Source of the DNA: Terrilactibacillus tamarindi
GTDB lineage: Bacteria > Bacillota > Bacilli > Bacillales > Sporolactobacillaceae
DNA: 53,838 nucleotides
NCBI RefSeq assembly: GCF_009718825.1
Contig: NZ_WNHB01000024.1
Coordinates: 1 to 53,838 of the forward strand
Direction: 5' to 3'
Positions 38,784 through 48,776 of the stretch are shown here, in pieces (the first letter of the stretch is position 1; the number at the start of each line of letters is the position of its first letter). The notes under the pieces are model-generated. The model was not told the DNA's origin. It did not search any database and saw only the letters and a list, made by a program, of their open reading frames with translations. Made by a program: the position numbers and the translations under genes.

Positions 38784-38858
38784 TCAAGAATGAAGCGTAT
38801 AATTATTTACCTCCTTGTCTAAGATGACATTAAGAAGGCAAGAGAGGAGCGAGTAGCG

Positions 38859-39596
38859 TTGAATAAAGGAACGATAAAGCAGATCTTGTTAATTACTGAT
38901 GGATGTTCTAACCAAGGCGAGGATCCGGCTGCTATGGCAGCGTTGGCAAAAGAGCATGGGATTGTTGTCAATGTCATTGGCGTAATGGAAAACTATGAAA
39001 CTGATGATCGTGGTATGAAGGAAATTGATAATATTGCTTCTGCTGGCGGTGGTGTGAGTCAAGTTGTACAAACGAAACAATTATCTCAGACGGTACAAAT
39101 GGTGACGAGACAAGCTATGACACAAACCATTAAGGGGGTCGTCAATCAGGAACTTCAAGATATATTAGGTGATTCACAGTCAATGGAAGACCTTCCTCCT
39201 GAAAAACGTGGTCGCGTGATGGAAGTTGTCGATGATTTAGGTGAAACAGTGAATTTAGAGGTTTGCATTCTTGTAGACACAAGTGCAAGTATGAAAACAA
39301 AACTTCCAACTGTTAGGGAGGCCCTGCTTGATTTGTCCATTAGTTTAACTTCACGAATGGGAGAAAATCAATTTTGTCTTTACACATTTCCCGGGAAAAG
39401 AAAAGCTACTTCAAAAATCATGTCATGGACGCCAAAAATAGACCATATCAGTCAAGTGTTTTCTAAACTTGCATCAGGTGGTGTGACGCCAACCGGACCA
39501 GCTATACGTGATGTCATTAAAAGTTTTTCAACGAGCTCTAGAAGACATTTAATCTCACATGACGATGAAGCCTATGATGATGGACCAAGATATTAA
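38859..39596 (+). CDS. yabS: von Willebrand factor A domain protein YabS
   Basis: A 245-residue protein. A VWA domain in the second half carries a MIDAS-type DTSAS motif, with a later Thr/Gly-rich GGVTPTGPA. The first half also looks VWA-like (LLITDGCSNQGEDPAAMAALA). The role is unknown; it is cotranscribed with the kinase gene yabT, which overlaps it by 38 bases, and sits after spoIIE as in B. subtilis. TTG start, with GGAG ten bases upstream. Confidence 0.9.
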   Translation: MNKGTIKQILLITDGCSNQGEDPAAMAALAKEHGIVVNVIGVMENYETDDRGMKEIDNIASAGGGVSQVVQTKQLSQTVQMVTRQAMTQTIKGVVNQELQDILGDSQSMEDLPPEKRGRVMEVVDDLGETVNLEVCILVDTSASMKTKLPTVREALLDLSISLTSRMGENQFCLYTFPGKRKATSKIMSWTPKIDHISQVFSKLASGGVTPTGPAIRDVIKSFSTSSRRHLISHDDEAYDDGPRY

Positions 39597-40530
39597 GCTT
39601 CATCCTGGTACGCGAATTTATGGGAAATGGCATAAAAAAACCTACCAGATTATGAGACACTTAGGCAGTGGGGCACAAGGAACTGTTTACTTAGCCCATT
39701 CAAATCAAGGTGAAGTGGCTATTAAGTTTAGTAAAGACCCATCATCATTAATTTCCGAAGTCAACATATTAAAACGTTTCGTAGCGCTCCAAGGTGATCC
39801 CCTGGGGCCTTATTTGTATGATGTGGACGATTGGGTCACTAATAAGGGAACAATTAACTTCTATGTTATGGAACGTATTAAAGGTGTAACTTTAGATGAC
39901 AGCATTAGACATAAAGGTTTTGAATGGGTGTATGTATTTATATTGCAACTTTTAAAGGATTTATCAAGATTACACGAATTAGGCTTTGTGTTTGGTGATT
40001 TAAAACCTGAAAATCTCATGATAACAGAATCAAATTATCGAATAAGGTGTCTAGATTTTGGGGGTACCACACAGCTTGGCCACTCAATTAAAGAATACAC
40101 CGAGTTTTTTGACCGAGGGTATTGGGGAATGGGAACAAGAAAAGCGGAACCAAGCTATGACTTGTTTGCTGTTATGATGATTTTTATCTATGCGGCTGAA
40201 AGAAGAAGATTTAATAAAACGGAACATCCACGTGATCAACTGATTCAAAAAATAAAAACGAATCCTAAATTAAAGCCATTTGAAAAAATATTATTGAAAG
40301 CATTAGCAGGGCAGTTTCATCATGCAAATGACATGAGACAAGCATTTTTATATAAAATGAATGAAACCAATAGGATAGAAAGTCGTATTACTAGAAGGAG
40401 GACTGCCACCTCTCCATCTAAAAAACGTTACCAAAAGAAAAAAACAGTAAGTGGCTGGATTGGAGCCAGTGTTTGGGCAGTTGTGATTATTGCACTGTAC
40501 GTCATGTATACGGTACTCTATGTGATGTAG
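39559..40530 (+). CDS. yabT: Membrane-anchored Ser/Thr protein kinase YabT
   Basis: A Hanks-type kinase of 323 residues: Gly loop LGSGAQGTVYLA, ATP Lys in VAIKFSKD, catalytic loop FGDLKPENLM (HRD replaced by FGD, as in B. subtilis YabT), DFG motif as LDFGGTT, then a basic linker and a C-terminal membrane helix (about 300-320). It lacks an outer sensor domain. In B. subtilis YabT is a DNA-activated sporulation kinase that phosphorylates RecA. The start is uncertain: several ATGs occur between 39559 and 39583. Confidence 0.92.
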   Translation: MTMKPMMMDQDIKLHPGTRIYGKWHKKTYQIMRHLGSGAQGTVYLAHSNQGEVAIKFSKDPSSLISEVNILKRFVALQGDPLGPYLYDVDDWVTNKGTINFYVMERIKGVTLDDSIRHKGFEWVYVFILQLLKDLSRLHELGFVFGDLKPENLMITESNYRIRCLDFGGTTQLGHSIKEYTEFFDRGYWGMGTRKAEPSYDLFAVMMIFIYAAERRRFNKTEHPRDQLIQKIKTNPKLKPFEKILLKALAGQFHHANDMRQAFLYKMNETNRIESRITRRRTATSPSKKRYQKKKTVSGWIGASVWAVVIIALYVMYTVLYVM

Positions 40531-40544
40531 CATTCCATTCCTAA

Positions 40545-40706
40545 TTATCCCGCCTTAACGGCAAGTAAAGACCCCCAGATCAAGATTCTGCGTAGTCAAA
40601 GAAGATGGGTGGGGGATCAACTGTCCGTAAAGGTCCGATTGGTTCAGCTAACCATCAGTGGGGGATGAAGAACCCCCCCACCGATGGAAGTTTCACTTTA
40701 TAATTT
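40545..40706 (+). repeat. Family 2 dispersed repeat, longest copy (copy 2b)
   Basis: Runs from TTATCCCGCCTTAACGGCAA to CCGATGGAAGTTTCACTTTA. Internal blocks: GTGGGGGATCAACTG, TCCGATTGGTTCA, and CCATCAGTGGGGGATGAAGAA, where CCATCAGTGGGGG can pair with CCCCCCCACCGATGG to make a long terminal hairpin. There is no coding frame. It follows the yabT stop by 15 bases and may also act as its terminator. Confidence 0.8.
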
Positions 40707-40771
40707 GACAGGATGCGTGTCCTTTTTTACACTTTAGGGGCAGGAATCCTCAAGATCAGAGAATTCTTGTA

Positions 40772-40945
40772 GACCGGCGTTCCCCAGGATGTGGTGGCTT
40801 TAGGCGCCAGAGACAGGCGTGAGCGATTTTTGTTGAAGATTCTTTTGGCCAACGCCGAGACTTGAGCTTATCATTTGGTGGCTTTTGAACCTCACACACG
40901 GCGTGCTCTTATCTTCTTGTTTCTAATTTATCACCTTTTTGAAAC
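40772..40945. repeat. Family 1 dispersed repeat, compound copy (copy F)
   Basis: 40772-40890 is a plus-oriented copy lacking its left arm, ending with the right inverted end (ATCATTTGGTGGCTTTTGAAC-like). 40895-40945 is a reversed left end of the AAAAAGGTGA subtype (TTCTAATTTATCACCTTTTT, then GAAACGC). The two pieces look like the result of a recombination or inversion. The yabT-tilS gap (40531-41108) is filled by copies 2b and F; 40946-41108 shows no clear signal. Confidence 0.8.
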
Positions 40946-41108
40946 GCACTAAGAGGAAAAAAGCGGGTATAAGAAGAATACTAGAAGAGTAACGTGCCAC
41001 TAAACGGGCGATAAGCTCTTATAGACTATTTAATGACCTGTCTTTTTACAAAAGTTTTGGATTAAGAGGAAAAACTTTTTTTGAAAGGGTAAGAAAGGAA
41101 AGAGGCAC

Positions 41109-42530
41109 TTGCGGTCATTCGTTAAACAATTCATTAAACAACATGATCTCTTGCAGCCGAATACAACGATCATTGTTGGCGTATCAGGTGGACCTGATTC
41201 GATGGCTCTTTTACATTATCTCCACAGTATTCAAAAAGAGTGGAATTTAAAGCTTATAGCCTGTTCTGTGGATCATATGCTACGAGGTGATGCATCACGA
41301 GACGATATGGAATATGTCGAATCATATTGTAAAGAAATGGACATATTATTCTATGGTAAACGTATGGATGTATTAGCCTATAAAAATGCGCATCATCTAA
41401 GTGTAGAGGTTGCAGCAAGAAAATGTCGGTATCATGTGTTTAAGGAAGTGATGACAAGCCATCAGGCAAATTCTCTTGCACTCGCCCATCATGGCGACGA
41501 CCAAGTAGAGACAATGCTTATGAGACAGGTTCGAGGAAGCTTTGGTGTTTCTCTTGCAGGTATACCTGTTAAACGACCTTTTGCAACAGGCCATATTATC
41601 AGACCCTTTTTATGTGTGACAAAGTATCATCTAGAACAGTATTGTAAGGAGTATGGTATCTCGCCAAGATATGATAATAGTAATATGTCTTGTGACTATG
41701 TTCGCAACCGTTTTAGACATGTCATCTTGCCATTTCTAAAAAAGGAGAATCCAAAAGTACACGTTCGTTTTCAATATATGAGCGAGCGGATGACTGAAGA
41801 TCAACGATACCTTGAACAACTTGCTAAGGAACATGTAGATCGTGTGATATTAAATGATTCGGAACAGGGCTTGCGGATTGATATTAGTACTTTTTTAAAG
41901 ATCCCTTTACCTTTACAAAGAAGAGTAATTCATCTAATATTAAATTATCTATATTCTAACAAAGGCTTGTTGTCACTGCATCATTCTATACATATCGAAG
42001 CACTGCTTCAATTACTTCAAACAGATCATCCATCAAGTGAGGAACATTTGCCAAATGGTCTTGTTGTAAAACGCTCTTACAATACCTGTTTATTTTCATT
42101 TAATATTGAAAGCGACTCAATAAATGCTTATCAAACCATACTGTCTATACCTGGGACGACAAAATGTCCAACCGGAAATTTTACAGTTGAATTTGCGGAT
42201 GCATATCAGTCAACGTCTAATACATCGAATACGATCTATTTGAAAATGACAGATATTTGTGAGCCCCTTAAGATTCGAACCCGTTGTCACGGAGATCGGA
42301 TAAGACCTAAAGGAATGTCAGGAACACAAAAGTTAAAAAGCATCTTTATTAATGAAAAGGTTGAGCGAAATGAGCGTGCAATATGGCCCATTTTGGTAGA
42401 TGCAAATGATCGTGTTTTATGGTTACCTTTACTCAGACAGAGACAACCTAAACCTAGAGGTCAAGAAAAAAGTGCCTTTATAAAAATAACGTTTTTACCG
42501 ACAGTTAAGCTTGGGAGGAAGACAGAATGA
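41109..42530 (+). CDS. tilS: tRNA(Ile)-lysidine synthetase
   Basis: Converts C34 of the CAU-anticodon tRNA-Ile to lysidine, using ATP and lysine; essential for reading AUA. It has 473 residues: the PP-loop SGGPDS at 26-31 in the N-terminal domain, [23 protein letters not shown] and [10 protein letters not shown], then C-terminal domains. TTG start with GAGG just upstream. It overlaps hpt by four bases (ATGA). Confidence 0.95.
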   Translation: MRSFVKQFIKQHDLLQPNTTIIVGVSGGPDSMALLHYLHSIQKEWNLKLIACSVDHMLRGDASRDDMEYVESYCKEMDILFYGKRMDVLAYKNAHHLSVEVAARKCRYHVFKEVMTSHQANSLALAHHGDDQVETMLMRQVRGSFGVSLAGIPVKRPFATGHIIRPFLCVTKYHLEQYCKEYGISPRYDNSNMSCDYVRNRFRHVILPFLKKENPKVHVRFQYMSERMTEDQRYLEQLAKEHVDRVILNDSEQGLRIDISTFLKIPLPLQRRVIHLILNYLYSNKGLLSLHHSIHIEALLQLLQTDHPSSEEHLPNGLVVKRSYNTCLFSFNIESDSINAYQTILSIPGTTKCPTGNFTVEFADAYQSTSNTSNTIYLKMTDICEPLKIRTRCHGDRIRPKGMSGTQKLKSIFINEKVERNERAIWPILVDANDRVLWLPLLRQRQPKPRGQEKSAFIKITFLPTVKLGRKTE

Positions 42531-43063
42531 AGGAAGATTTACAAGAGATACTTTTTACAGAGGAGGCACTTCAAGAAAAGATCAAAGAACTTGGCAAGAA
42601 GCTTTCTGATGAATATTATAATCGATTTCCACTAGTTGTTGGGGTGTTAAAAGGAGCTCTGCCTTTTATGGCGGATCTCATTAAACGTATAGATGTTCAT
42701 TTGGAATTGGATTTTATGGACGTATCAAGTTATGGTCATTCTACTGTATCTTCAGGTGAAGTAAAAATAATCAAAGATTTGGATGCTTCTGTTGAAGGAC
42801 GTGATATTCTCATATTAGAAGATATTATTGATAGTGGTTTAACGCTAAGTTACCTTGTTGACCTTTTTAAAACAAGAAAAGCAAAGTCCATTAAGATCGT
42901 GACCTTGCTAGATAAACCTTCAGGAAGAAAGGTTGATATTGTCCCTGATTTAACAGGTTTCACTGTTCCAGATGCTTTCTTAGTTGGATATGGGTTAGAC
43001 TATGCTGAAAAATACCGCAATCTGCCGTATATCGGGATCTTAAAACCTGAAATATACATGTAG
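42527..43063 (+). CDS. hpt: Hypoxanthine phosphoribosyltransferase
   Basis: Salvages hypoxanthine (and usually guanine) with PRPP. It has 178 residues; the PRPP loop is [11 protein letters not shown] at about 97-107, preceded by the [12 protein letters not shown] flexible loop. The ATG overlaps the tilS stop. The tilS-hpt-ftsH order is widely conserved in Firmicutes. Known as hprT in B. subtilis. Confidence 0.95.
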   Translation: MKEDLQEILFTEEALQEKIKELGKKLSDEYYNRFPLVVGVLKGALPFMADLIKRIDVHLELDFMDVSSYGHSTVSSGEVKIIKDLDASVEGRDILILEDIIDSGLTLSYLVDLFKTRKAKSIKIVTLLDKPSGRKVDIVPDLTGFTVPDAFLVGYGLDYAEKYRNLPYIGILKPEIYM

Positions 43064-43073
43064 AGTGTGTGGC

Positions 43074-43102
43074 TTGTGAGGGCAATACCATTATGTTACT
43101 AT
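43074..43102 (+). promoter_or_regulatory. Sigma-A promoter of ftsH
   Basis: TTGTGA, 17 bases, TACTAT, 35 bases before the start codon; four of six and five of six matches. Confidence 0.6.
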
Positions 43103-43137
43103 TAAATATGGCTTTTTATTGCGGGAGGAGGTAAGGG

Positions 43138-45075
43138 ATGAATCGAATATTTCGAAACACCATTATATATGTTTTTATCTTTTTAGTGATTATTGGAATT
43201 GTGAGCTTTTTGACAAGAACCAATCAAGATGTTAAATCATTAAGCTATACAGATTTTCAACAACACTTAACGCAGGGTGATGTGAAAGATCTAAGTCTAC
43301 AACCAGAGGGTGTGGTCTATCTAGCGACGGGTAAGTTATCAGATGACAAGAATACAACATTTAAAACGTATGTTCCATCCACTGAAAAAGCACTTAACCA
43401 AATTACATTTGCAACAAAAAATCAACCAGATGTATTAGTTAAACCTCAAGAAAGAACAAGTGGTTGGATTCAATTTCTTACAACAATCATTCCTTTTGTC
43501 ATTATTTTCTTCTTAATATTCTTCTTACTAAATCAAGCTCAAGGCGGCGGCGGCCGTGTCATGAACTTTGGTAAAAGTAAAGCAAAACTTTATTCTGAAG
43601 AAAAGAAAAAGGTGACATTTAAGGATGTTGCGGGTGCAGATGAAGAAAAACAAGAGCTCATCGAAATTGTCGATTTCTTAAAAGATCCAAGAAAGTTTGC
43701 AGCTCTCGGTGCGAGAATACCTAAAGGGGTCTTGCTAGTTGGTCCTCCGGGTACAGGTAAAACATTACTTGCCAGAGCCGTTGCAGGAGAAGCAGGAGTT
43801 CCTTTCTTCTCGATTAGTGGTTCTGACTTTGTCGAAATGTTTGTCGGTGTCGGTGCCTCCCGTGTACGTGATCTATTTGATAACGCTAAGAAAAATTCAC
43901 CTTGTATCATTTTTATTGATGAAATTGATGCAGTAGGTCGCCAACGTGGAGCGGGTCTCGGTGGGGGTCATGATGAACGTGAACAAACATTGAACCAACT
44001 TCTCGTTGAAATGGATGGTTTTGGCGCTAATGAAGGAATCATTATTATCGCGGCAACAAACAGACCTGATATCTTAGACCCAGCTCTTCTACGACCAGGT
44101 CGTTTTGATAGACAAATTCCTGTAGGACGCCCTGACTTGAAAGGGAGAGAAGCAGTTCTACGTGTTCATGCACGTAACAAACCACTCGATAAGAAAATTG
44201 ATCTAAAAACGGTTGCAAAATTAACACCTGGATTCTCAGGTGCGGATCTCGAGAACCTATTAAACGAAGCGGCTCTTGTCGCTGCAAGATCCGATAAAAA
44301 ACAAATTGAAATGGAAGACATTGATGAAGCGGTTGAGAGAGTTATTGCAGGTCCCGCTAAGAAATCACGTGTCATTTCGGAAAAAGAACGAAACATTGTT
44401 GCTTATCATGAATCAGGGCATACAATTATTGGTTTAAACTTGGACAGTGCTGCAACGGTCCATAAAGTAACCGTTGTTCCTAGAGGTCAAGCAGGTGGTT
44501 ATGCTGTCTCTTTACCAAAAGAAGATCGTTATTTCATGACGAAACCAGAACTTTTAGAACAAATTGTTGGTCTACTTGGTGGACGTGTTGCTGAAGAAAT
44601 TACATTTGGCGAAGTGAGTACTGGGGCAAGCAATGATTTCCAAAGAGCAACAGGTATTGCAAGACGCATGGTTACAGAATTTGGGATGAGTGACAAACTG
44701 GGTCCAATGCAATTTGGTCACACTCAAAGTGGGCAGGTCTTCTTAGGTCGTGATTTCCAAAATGAACCTAACTATAGTGATACCATTGCTTACGAAATCG
44801 ATACTGAAGTACAGCGTATTATCAAAGGGTGTTATGAACGTTGTAGAGAGATCCTCACAAAAGATCAAGAGAAACTGGAATTGATCGCAAAAACATTGTT
44901 AGACGTTGAAACACTTGAAGCAGATCAAATTAAAGCATTGTATGAAACAGGTAAATTGATTGAAGCTAATCATAATCGCTATGCTTCTGATGACGAGGCA
45001 GACGATGTGACTGTTAACATACAATCGAAGCCACAAATCGATGAATTAAAAAAACCTGATGATAAAGATTTATAA
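43138..45075 (+). CDS. ftsH: ATP-dependent zinc metalloprotease FtsH
   Basis: A membrane-anchored AAA protease that degrades misfolded and regulatory membrane proteins; in B. subtilis it is also needed for sporulation via Spo0E. It has 645 residues: membrane helices at about 7-25 and 113-132 around an extracellular domain, Walker A GPPGTGKT (about 202), the second region of homology ([19 protein letters not shown], quoted in part), and the zinc site HESGH at 424-428. GGAGGAGG precedes the ATG. A strong terminator follows. Confidence 0.97.
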   Translation: MNRIFRNTIIYVFIFLVIIGIVSFLTRTNQDVKSLSYTDFQQHLTQGDVKDLSLQPEGVVYLATGKLSDDKNTTFKTYVPSTEKALNQITFATKNQPDVLVKPQERTSGWIQFLTTIIPFVIIFFLIFFLLNQAQGGGGRVMNFGKSKAKLYSEEKKKVTFKDVAGADEEKQELIEIVDFLKDPRKFAALGARIPKGVLLVGPPGTGKTLLARAVAGEAGVPFFSISGSDFVEMFVGVGASRVRDLFDNAKKNSPCIIFIDEIDAVGRQRGAGLGGGHDEREQTLNQLLVEMDGFGANEGIIIIAATNRPDILDPALLRPGRFDRQIPVGRPDLKGREAVLRVHARNKPLDKKIDLKTVAKLTPGFSGADLENLLNEAALVAARSDKKQIEMEDIDEAVERVIAGPAKKSRVISEKERNIVAYHESGHTIIGLNLDSAATVHKVTVVPRGQAGGYAVSLPKEDRYFMTKPELLEQIVGLLGGRVAEEITFGEVSTGASNDFQRATGIARRMVTEFGMSDKLGPMQFGHTQSGQVFLGRDFQNEPNYSDTIAYEIDTEVQRIIKGCYERCREILTKDQEKLELIAKTLLDVETLEADQIKALYETGKLIEANHNRYASDDEADDVTVNIQSKPQIDELKKPDDKDL

Positions 45076-45122
45076 AATTAAATCTAAAAGAGAATTTTGA
45101 TTTTAAGTGTCGTATCTCGTGA

Positions 45123-45159
45123 AGGTGTCTCCTTAAGGAGGCATCTTTCTTTTTTTTAT
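45123..45159 (+). terminator. Terminator after ftsH
   Basis: Ten pairs (AGGTGTCTCC with GGAGGCATCT) over a TTAA loop, followed by TTCTTTTTTT. Confidence 0.88.
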
Positions 45160-45208
45160 AAAGTGAAATCGGTATGATGATTATGTTACGCGAGATATCT
45201 TACTGATT

Positions 45209-45328
45209 CCTTCATCCCCACACGAATCAGGGGCTCATGTGGTTAGTTATCCCCACCTAGGAATGCTCGTTTATACTCATTACCTTGAGGTGAGGGGGCA
45301 CTACTCACTCGCCGTAATTACGGGATAA
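45209..45328 (-). repeat. Family 2 dispersed repeat, inverted (copy 2c)
   Basis: On the minus strand it starts TTTATCCCGTAATTACGGCG, with CACCTCAAGGTAATG, then ATAAACGAGCATTCCTAGGTGG (shared with copy 2e), and TGTGGGGATGAAGG. The GAAGTTTCAC end is missing. It occupies most of the ftsH-coaX gap. Confidence 0.72.
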
Positions 45329-45351
45329 ATTAAAAATAGATTGGTGATTTG

Positions 45352-46119
45352 ATGATTTTTGTTTGTGATGTTGGAAACACCAATATGGTAATTGGTGTAT
45401 ACAATGATGATAAATTAATTGAACATTGGCGGATCTCAACAAGTCGTGATAAAACGGAAGATGAATTCGCGATGGTCATAAAAGACTTATTTAATCATGT
45501 TGGTTTAACATTTTCAGATTTTACGGCTATGATTATTTCCTCAGTTGTCCCTTCAATCATGTTCTCATTGGAGAGAATGTGTGATAAGTATTTTCACGTG
45601 ACGCCACTCATTGTCGGGCCTGGAATTAAAACGGGTTTAAACTTAAAGTATGATAATCCTAGAGAACTTGGCGCGGATCGCATTGTAAATGCTGTGGCAG
45701 CCATACACCATTATTCTTCACCTCTTATTGTCATTGATTTTGGTACAGCGACGACCTTTTGTTACATCAATGAAAAAGGGCATTATATGGGTGGGGCCAT
45801 TGCACCGGGTATTAATATCTCAACGGAAGCTTTATATGAAAAAGCATCAAAACTTCCGCGAATTGAGATCGTGAAACCTCCTCATATTGTTGGGAAAAAT
45901 TCGATTCATGCCATGCAATCAGGGATCTTATATGGTTATGTCGGACAAGTAGAGGGAATTGTTTCAAGAATGAAGAAACAATCAGTGGAAGAAGCTACAG
46001 TTGTAGGAACAGGTGGATTATGTTCATTAATCGCAAGTGAAACAGATGTTATTGATTATATTGATCCCTTTCTAACGTTGAAAGGGTTGTACTTAATCTA
46101 TAAACGAAATCAAAAATAA
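45352..46119 (+). CDS. coaX: Type III pantothenate kinase
   Basis: First step of coenzyme A synthesis. It has 255 residues: DVGNTN at 6-11 (phosphate loop), GADRIVNAV and IDFGTATTF (catalytic Asp regions), GGAIAPGI, and GTGGL. GGTGA lies five bases before ATG 45352; an overlapping TTG at 45349 is less likely. Short copy 2d of repeat family 2 separates it from hslO. Confidence 0.96.
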   Translation: MIFVCDVGNTNMVIGVYNDDKLIEHWRISTSRDKTEDEFAMVIKDLFNHVGLTFSDFTAMIISSVVPSIMFSLERMCDKYFHVTPLIVGPGIKTGLNLKYDNPRELGADRIVNAVAAIHHYSSPLIVIDFGTATTFCYINEKGHYMGGAIAPGINISTEALYEKASKLPRIEIVKPPHIVGKNSIHAMQSGILYGYVGQVEGIVSRMKKQSVEEATVVGTGGLCSLIASETDVIDYIDPFLTLKGLYLIYKRNQK

Positions 46120-46172
46120 AGTGAAACTTCCATCAGTGGGGGGTCAAGACTCGCCGTTAATACGGGATAAAA
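46116..46172 (-). repeat. Family 2 dispersed repeat, 57-bp minimal form (copy 2d)
   Basis: On the minus strand it reads TTATCCCGTATTAACGGCGA, then CTTGACCCCCC, then CACTGATGGAAGTTTCACTT: both ends of the family joined with the middle deleted. It overlaps the coaX stop codon. Confidence 0.82.
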
Positions 46173-46231
46173 AATTCATCTTTTGGATGATACTAAAGAC
46201 AAAGGGAAAGTCATTGTTAGGAGGATTTTGA

Positions 46232-47101
46232 GTGAGTGATTATTTAATTAAAGCGACAGCTTATGACAATACAATACGAGTTTTAACCACTGACACAACA
46301 GAAACCGTATCAGAAGCCCAAAGGAGGCACAACACATGGCCAACAGCGTCTGCTGCTCTCGGTCGTACCATGACAGCTGGGGCCATGATGGGAGCTCAGT
46401 TTAAAGGGAATGAGAGGCTGACCATCACCATTCAAGGCGGCGGTCCTATTGGCGTTATTATTGTTGATGCGAACGCTAAAGGGGAAGTCAGAGGGTATGT
46501 GACCAATCCGCAAGTTCATTTTGATCTAAATAAATTTGGGAAACTCGATGTGGCAAGAGCAGTGGGGACCAATGGATTTCTCAGTGTCGTAAAAGATCTA
46601 GGCCTTAGAGATAACTTTACAGGACGGGTAGCTCTAGTATCTGGTGAGATTGGTGATGACTTTACGTATTATTTTGCAAGATCGGAACAGATACCTTCAG
46701 CAGTGGGTGTCGGTGTGCTTGTCAATCCAGACAATTCAATCAAGGCGTCTGGAGGATTCATTATTCAAGTTATGCCAGATGCACCGGATGACATCATTTC
46801 TAAAGTTGAAAAAAGATTAAGTGACATACCGCCAATATCCAAGCTTATTGAAGCAGGTCAGACACCCGAAGACCTCCTTCTGACGATTTTTGGTGAAGGC
46901 CATTATAAAATTCTAGAAAAAATGCCCATTCATTTTAAATGTCAGTGTTCACGTGAAAAATTAGCAAATGCTATTAGTGGTCTTGGTAACGAAGAAATAC
47001 AGGCTATGATTGATGAAGACCATGGTGCAGAAGCAGACTGCCATTTTTGCCGTGAAAAATATTATTTCTCAGAAGATGACTTAAGAGACTTATTAAAATG
47101 A
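46232..47101 (+). CDS. hslO: Redox-regulated chaperone Hsp33
   Basis: An oxidation-activated holdase. It has 289 residues; the C-terminal zinc switch is C237xC239 and C270xxC273. The GTG start has GGAGG seven bases upstream. It stands between coaX and cysK as in B. subtilis, but the yacD gene found there is missing: only 194 bases separate it from cysK. Confidence 0.96.
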   Translation: MSDYLIKATAYDNTIRVLTTDTTETVSEAQRRHNTWPTASAALGRTMTAGAMMGAQFKGNERLTITIQGGGPIGVIIVDANAKGEVRGYVTNPQVHFDLNKFGKLDVARAVGTNGFLSVVKDLGLRDNFTGRVALVSGEIGDDFTYYFARSEQIPSAVGVGVLVNPDNSIKASGGFIIQVMPDAPDDIISKVEKRLSDIPPISKLIEAGQTPEDLLLTIFGEGHYKILEKMPIHFKCQCSREKLANAISGLGNEEIQAMIDEDHGAEADCHFCREKYYFSEDDLRDLLK

Positions 47102-47216
47102 CGCGTCTTTGTAAAAAAGATGTTTGGTCTTGCTTTATGTGAATCATATGAATGATCCCCTAAGATCAAAAGTTGTTTATTTTTTGAATTTATTAGAATA
47201 TATTCACCCCAAAGCA

Positions 47217-47244
47217 TTGACATTATAAACGATTGTGATAATAT
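47217..47244 (+). promoter_or_regulatory. Sigma-A promoter of cysK
   Basis: TTGACA, 16 bases, TAATAT, about 52 bases before the ATG. An imperfect inverted repeat (ATTCCTACATGAAT, 47254-47267) just downstream could be a regulator site such as for CymR, but I cannot match it to the CymR box with confidence. Confidence 0.6.
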
Positions 47245-47295
47245 AGACTTACATTCCTACATGAATACTATGTTTTATAAATCGGAGGGGTAAAA

Positions 47296-48216
47296 ATGGC
47301 AATCGCAAACTCAATCACGGAACTAATCGGACAAACGCCTGTAGTTAAACTTGGTCGTCTAACAGGTGAAAATGACGCAGAATTATATGCAAAATTGGAA
47401 TTCTTCAACCCTGGTAGTAGCGTAAAAGATCGTATTGCTAATGCGATGATTGAAGCAGCTGAAAAAGAAGGAATACTCAAACCTGGTGATACGATTATCG
47501 AACCAACAAGTGGAAATACCGGTATCGGGTTGGCATTAGTATCAGCAGCCAAAGGATACAAAGCGATACTTGTTATGCCAGATACAATGAGTGTTGAAAG
47601 AAGAAAACTTTTTAAAGCATATGGAGCAGATCTTGTTTTAACACCGGGTTCAGCTGGTATGAATGGAGCTATTGCTAAGGCAGAGGAACTTAGTAAGGAG
47701 AACGGTTATTTCTTACCTCAACAATTTAAAAACAAAGCGAACCCAGAAGTTCACTATAATACGACAGGTAAAGAGCTTGTTGAACAATTCGACCAACTTG
47801 ATGCGTTTATCGCTGGTGTTGGAACAGGTGGAACGGTATCTGGCGCAGGACGCAGATTGAAAGAACATTTTTCAGATATAAAAGTCTATGCTGTTGAACC
47901 CGACACTTCTGCTGTCCTCTCAGGAGAGAAAAGCGGCCCTCACAAAATCCAAGGAATTGGACCTGGCTTTGTTCCTGATACATTAGATAAAGATGCTTAT
48001 GATGATGTTATTAAAGTATCCAACGAAGATGCATTTAAATATGCCCGTTTAGTCGGAATTAAAGAAGGCTTTCTATCCGGTATATCAGGCGGAGCAGCCA
48101 TTGCTGCTGGTGTAGAAGTTGCCAAAAAACTTGGTAAAGGTAAAAAAGTGGTTGTCGTTATCCCTGACAATGGGGAACGTTACTTGAGTACACCACTTTA
48201 TCAAACAGAAGAATAA
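47296..48216 (+). CDS. cysK: Cysteine synthase A (O-acetylserine sulfhydrylase)
   Basis: Makes cysteine from O-acetylserine and sulfide. A fold type II PLP enzyme of 306 residues: the Schiff-base Lys is K44 in NPGSSVKDR, the substrate loop is [11 protein letters not shown], and the phosphate-binding loop is [17 protein letters not shown] precedes the ATG. It has its own promoter and terminator. Confidence 0.97.
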   Translation: MAIANSITELIGQTPVVKLGRLTGENDAELYAKLEFFNPGSSVKDRIANAMIEAAEKEGILKPGDTIIEPTSGNTGIGLALVSAAKGYKAILVMPDTMSVERRKLFKAYGADLVLTPGSAGMNGAIAKAEELSKENGYFLPQQFKNKANPEVHYNTTGKELVEQFDQLDAFIAGVGTGGTVSGAGRRLKEHFSDIKVYAVEPDTSAVLSGEKSGPHKIQGIGPGFVPDTLDKDAYDDVIKVSNEDAFKYARLVGIKEGFLSGISGGAAIAAGVEVAKKLGKGKKVVVVIPDNGERYLSTPLYQTEE

Positions 48217-48252
48217 TATCATAATTTACATTTGATGTATTAATTTAATGAG

Positions 48253-48297
48253 TGACCATACGAAAAAATCGAAACGATCCTTCGTGTGGTCTTTTTG
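48253..48297 (+). terminator. Terminator after cysK
   Basis: GACCATACGAA pairs with TTCGTGTGGTC (one G-T) over about 17 bases, followed by TTTTTG. Confidence 0.85.
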
Positions 48298-48415
48298 TTG
48301 CACAAATTTGACAGTATAAAAAGAAATAAGCCGTATCATTTCGAATAAACGGTTAAAGACTTGGTTAGAGGTTAAGTTTTCTTAACTTCTGTCATGTTTT
48401 GCTTAAGTGCAAACT

Positions 48416-48564
48416 TTTTATCCCGCATTAAAGGTGATTATTGACCCGCACCTTAATCATGAGTGTAAACGAACATTCCTAGGTGGATAACTGTCCGCGT
48501 GAGCCTACCTGGTCCAGGCTTACAATCAATGGGGGATGAAGCCCCCAATGACTTTAATTGTTCC
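48416..48564 (+). repeat. Family 2 dispersed repeat in the cysK-folP gap (copy 2e)
   Basis: Starts TTTATCCCGCATTAAAGGTG, contains ACGAACATTCCTAGGTGG (as in 2c), CTTACAATCAATGGGGGATG, and ends GCCCCCAATGACTTTAATTG. It lies where B. subtilis has pabB-pabA-pabC. The remainder of the 560-base gap holds the cysK terminator and a weak promoter. Confidence 0.72.
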
Positions 48565-48607
48565 GAGTGGGTCTAGTTTCTTGTACTTCTAATGATCCAT
48601 ACAAAAG

Positions 48608-48637
48608 TTAACGTCATGGTGTGCTTCATGTTATACT
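48608..48637 (+). promoter_or_regulatory. Possible sigma-A promoter of the folP operon
   Basis: TTAACG, 18 bases, TATACT. The -10 is good and the -35 fair. The start would leave a leader of about 130 bases before folP. Confidence 0.5.
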
Positions 48638-48776
48638 AACCTTATTGTCGTTAACAATTGATGTTCAAATAGATGATTTCTGATATGTTATGTTCCTTTT
48701 TATATTTTATTTACTTTCGAAATTAAATTTGAACCTCACTGATAGATTAATTTTTTTCAAGGTGGTGTTTGTATAG

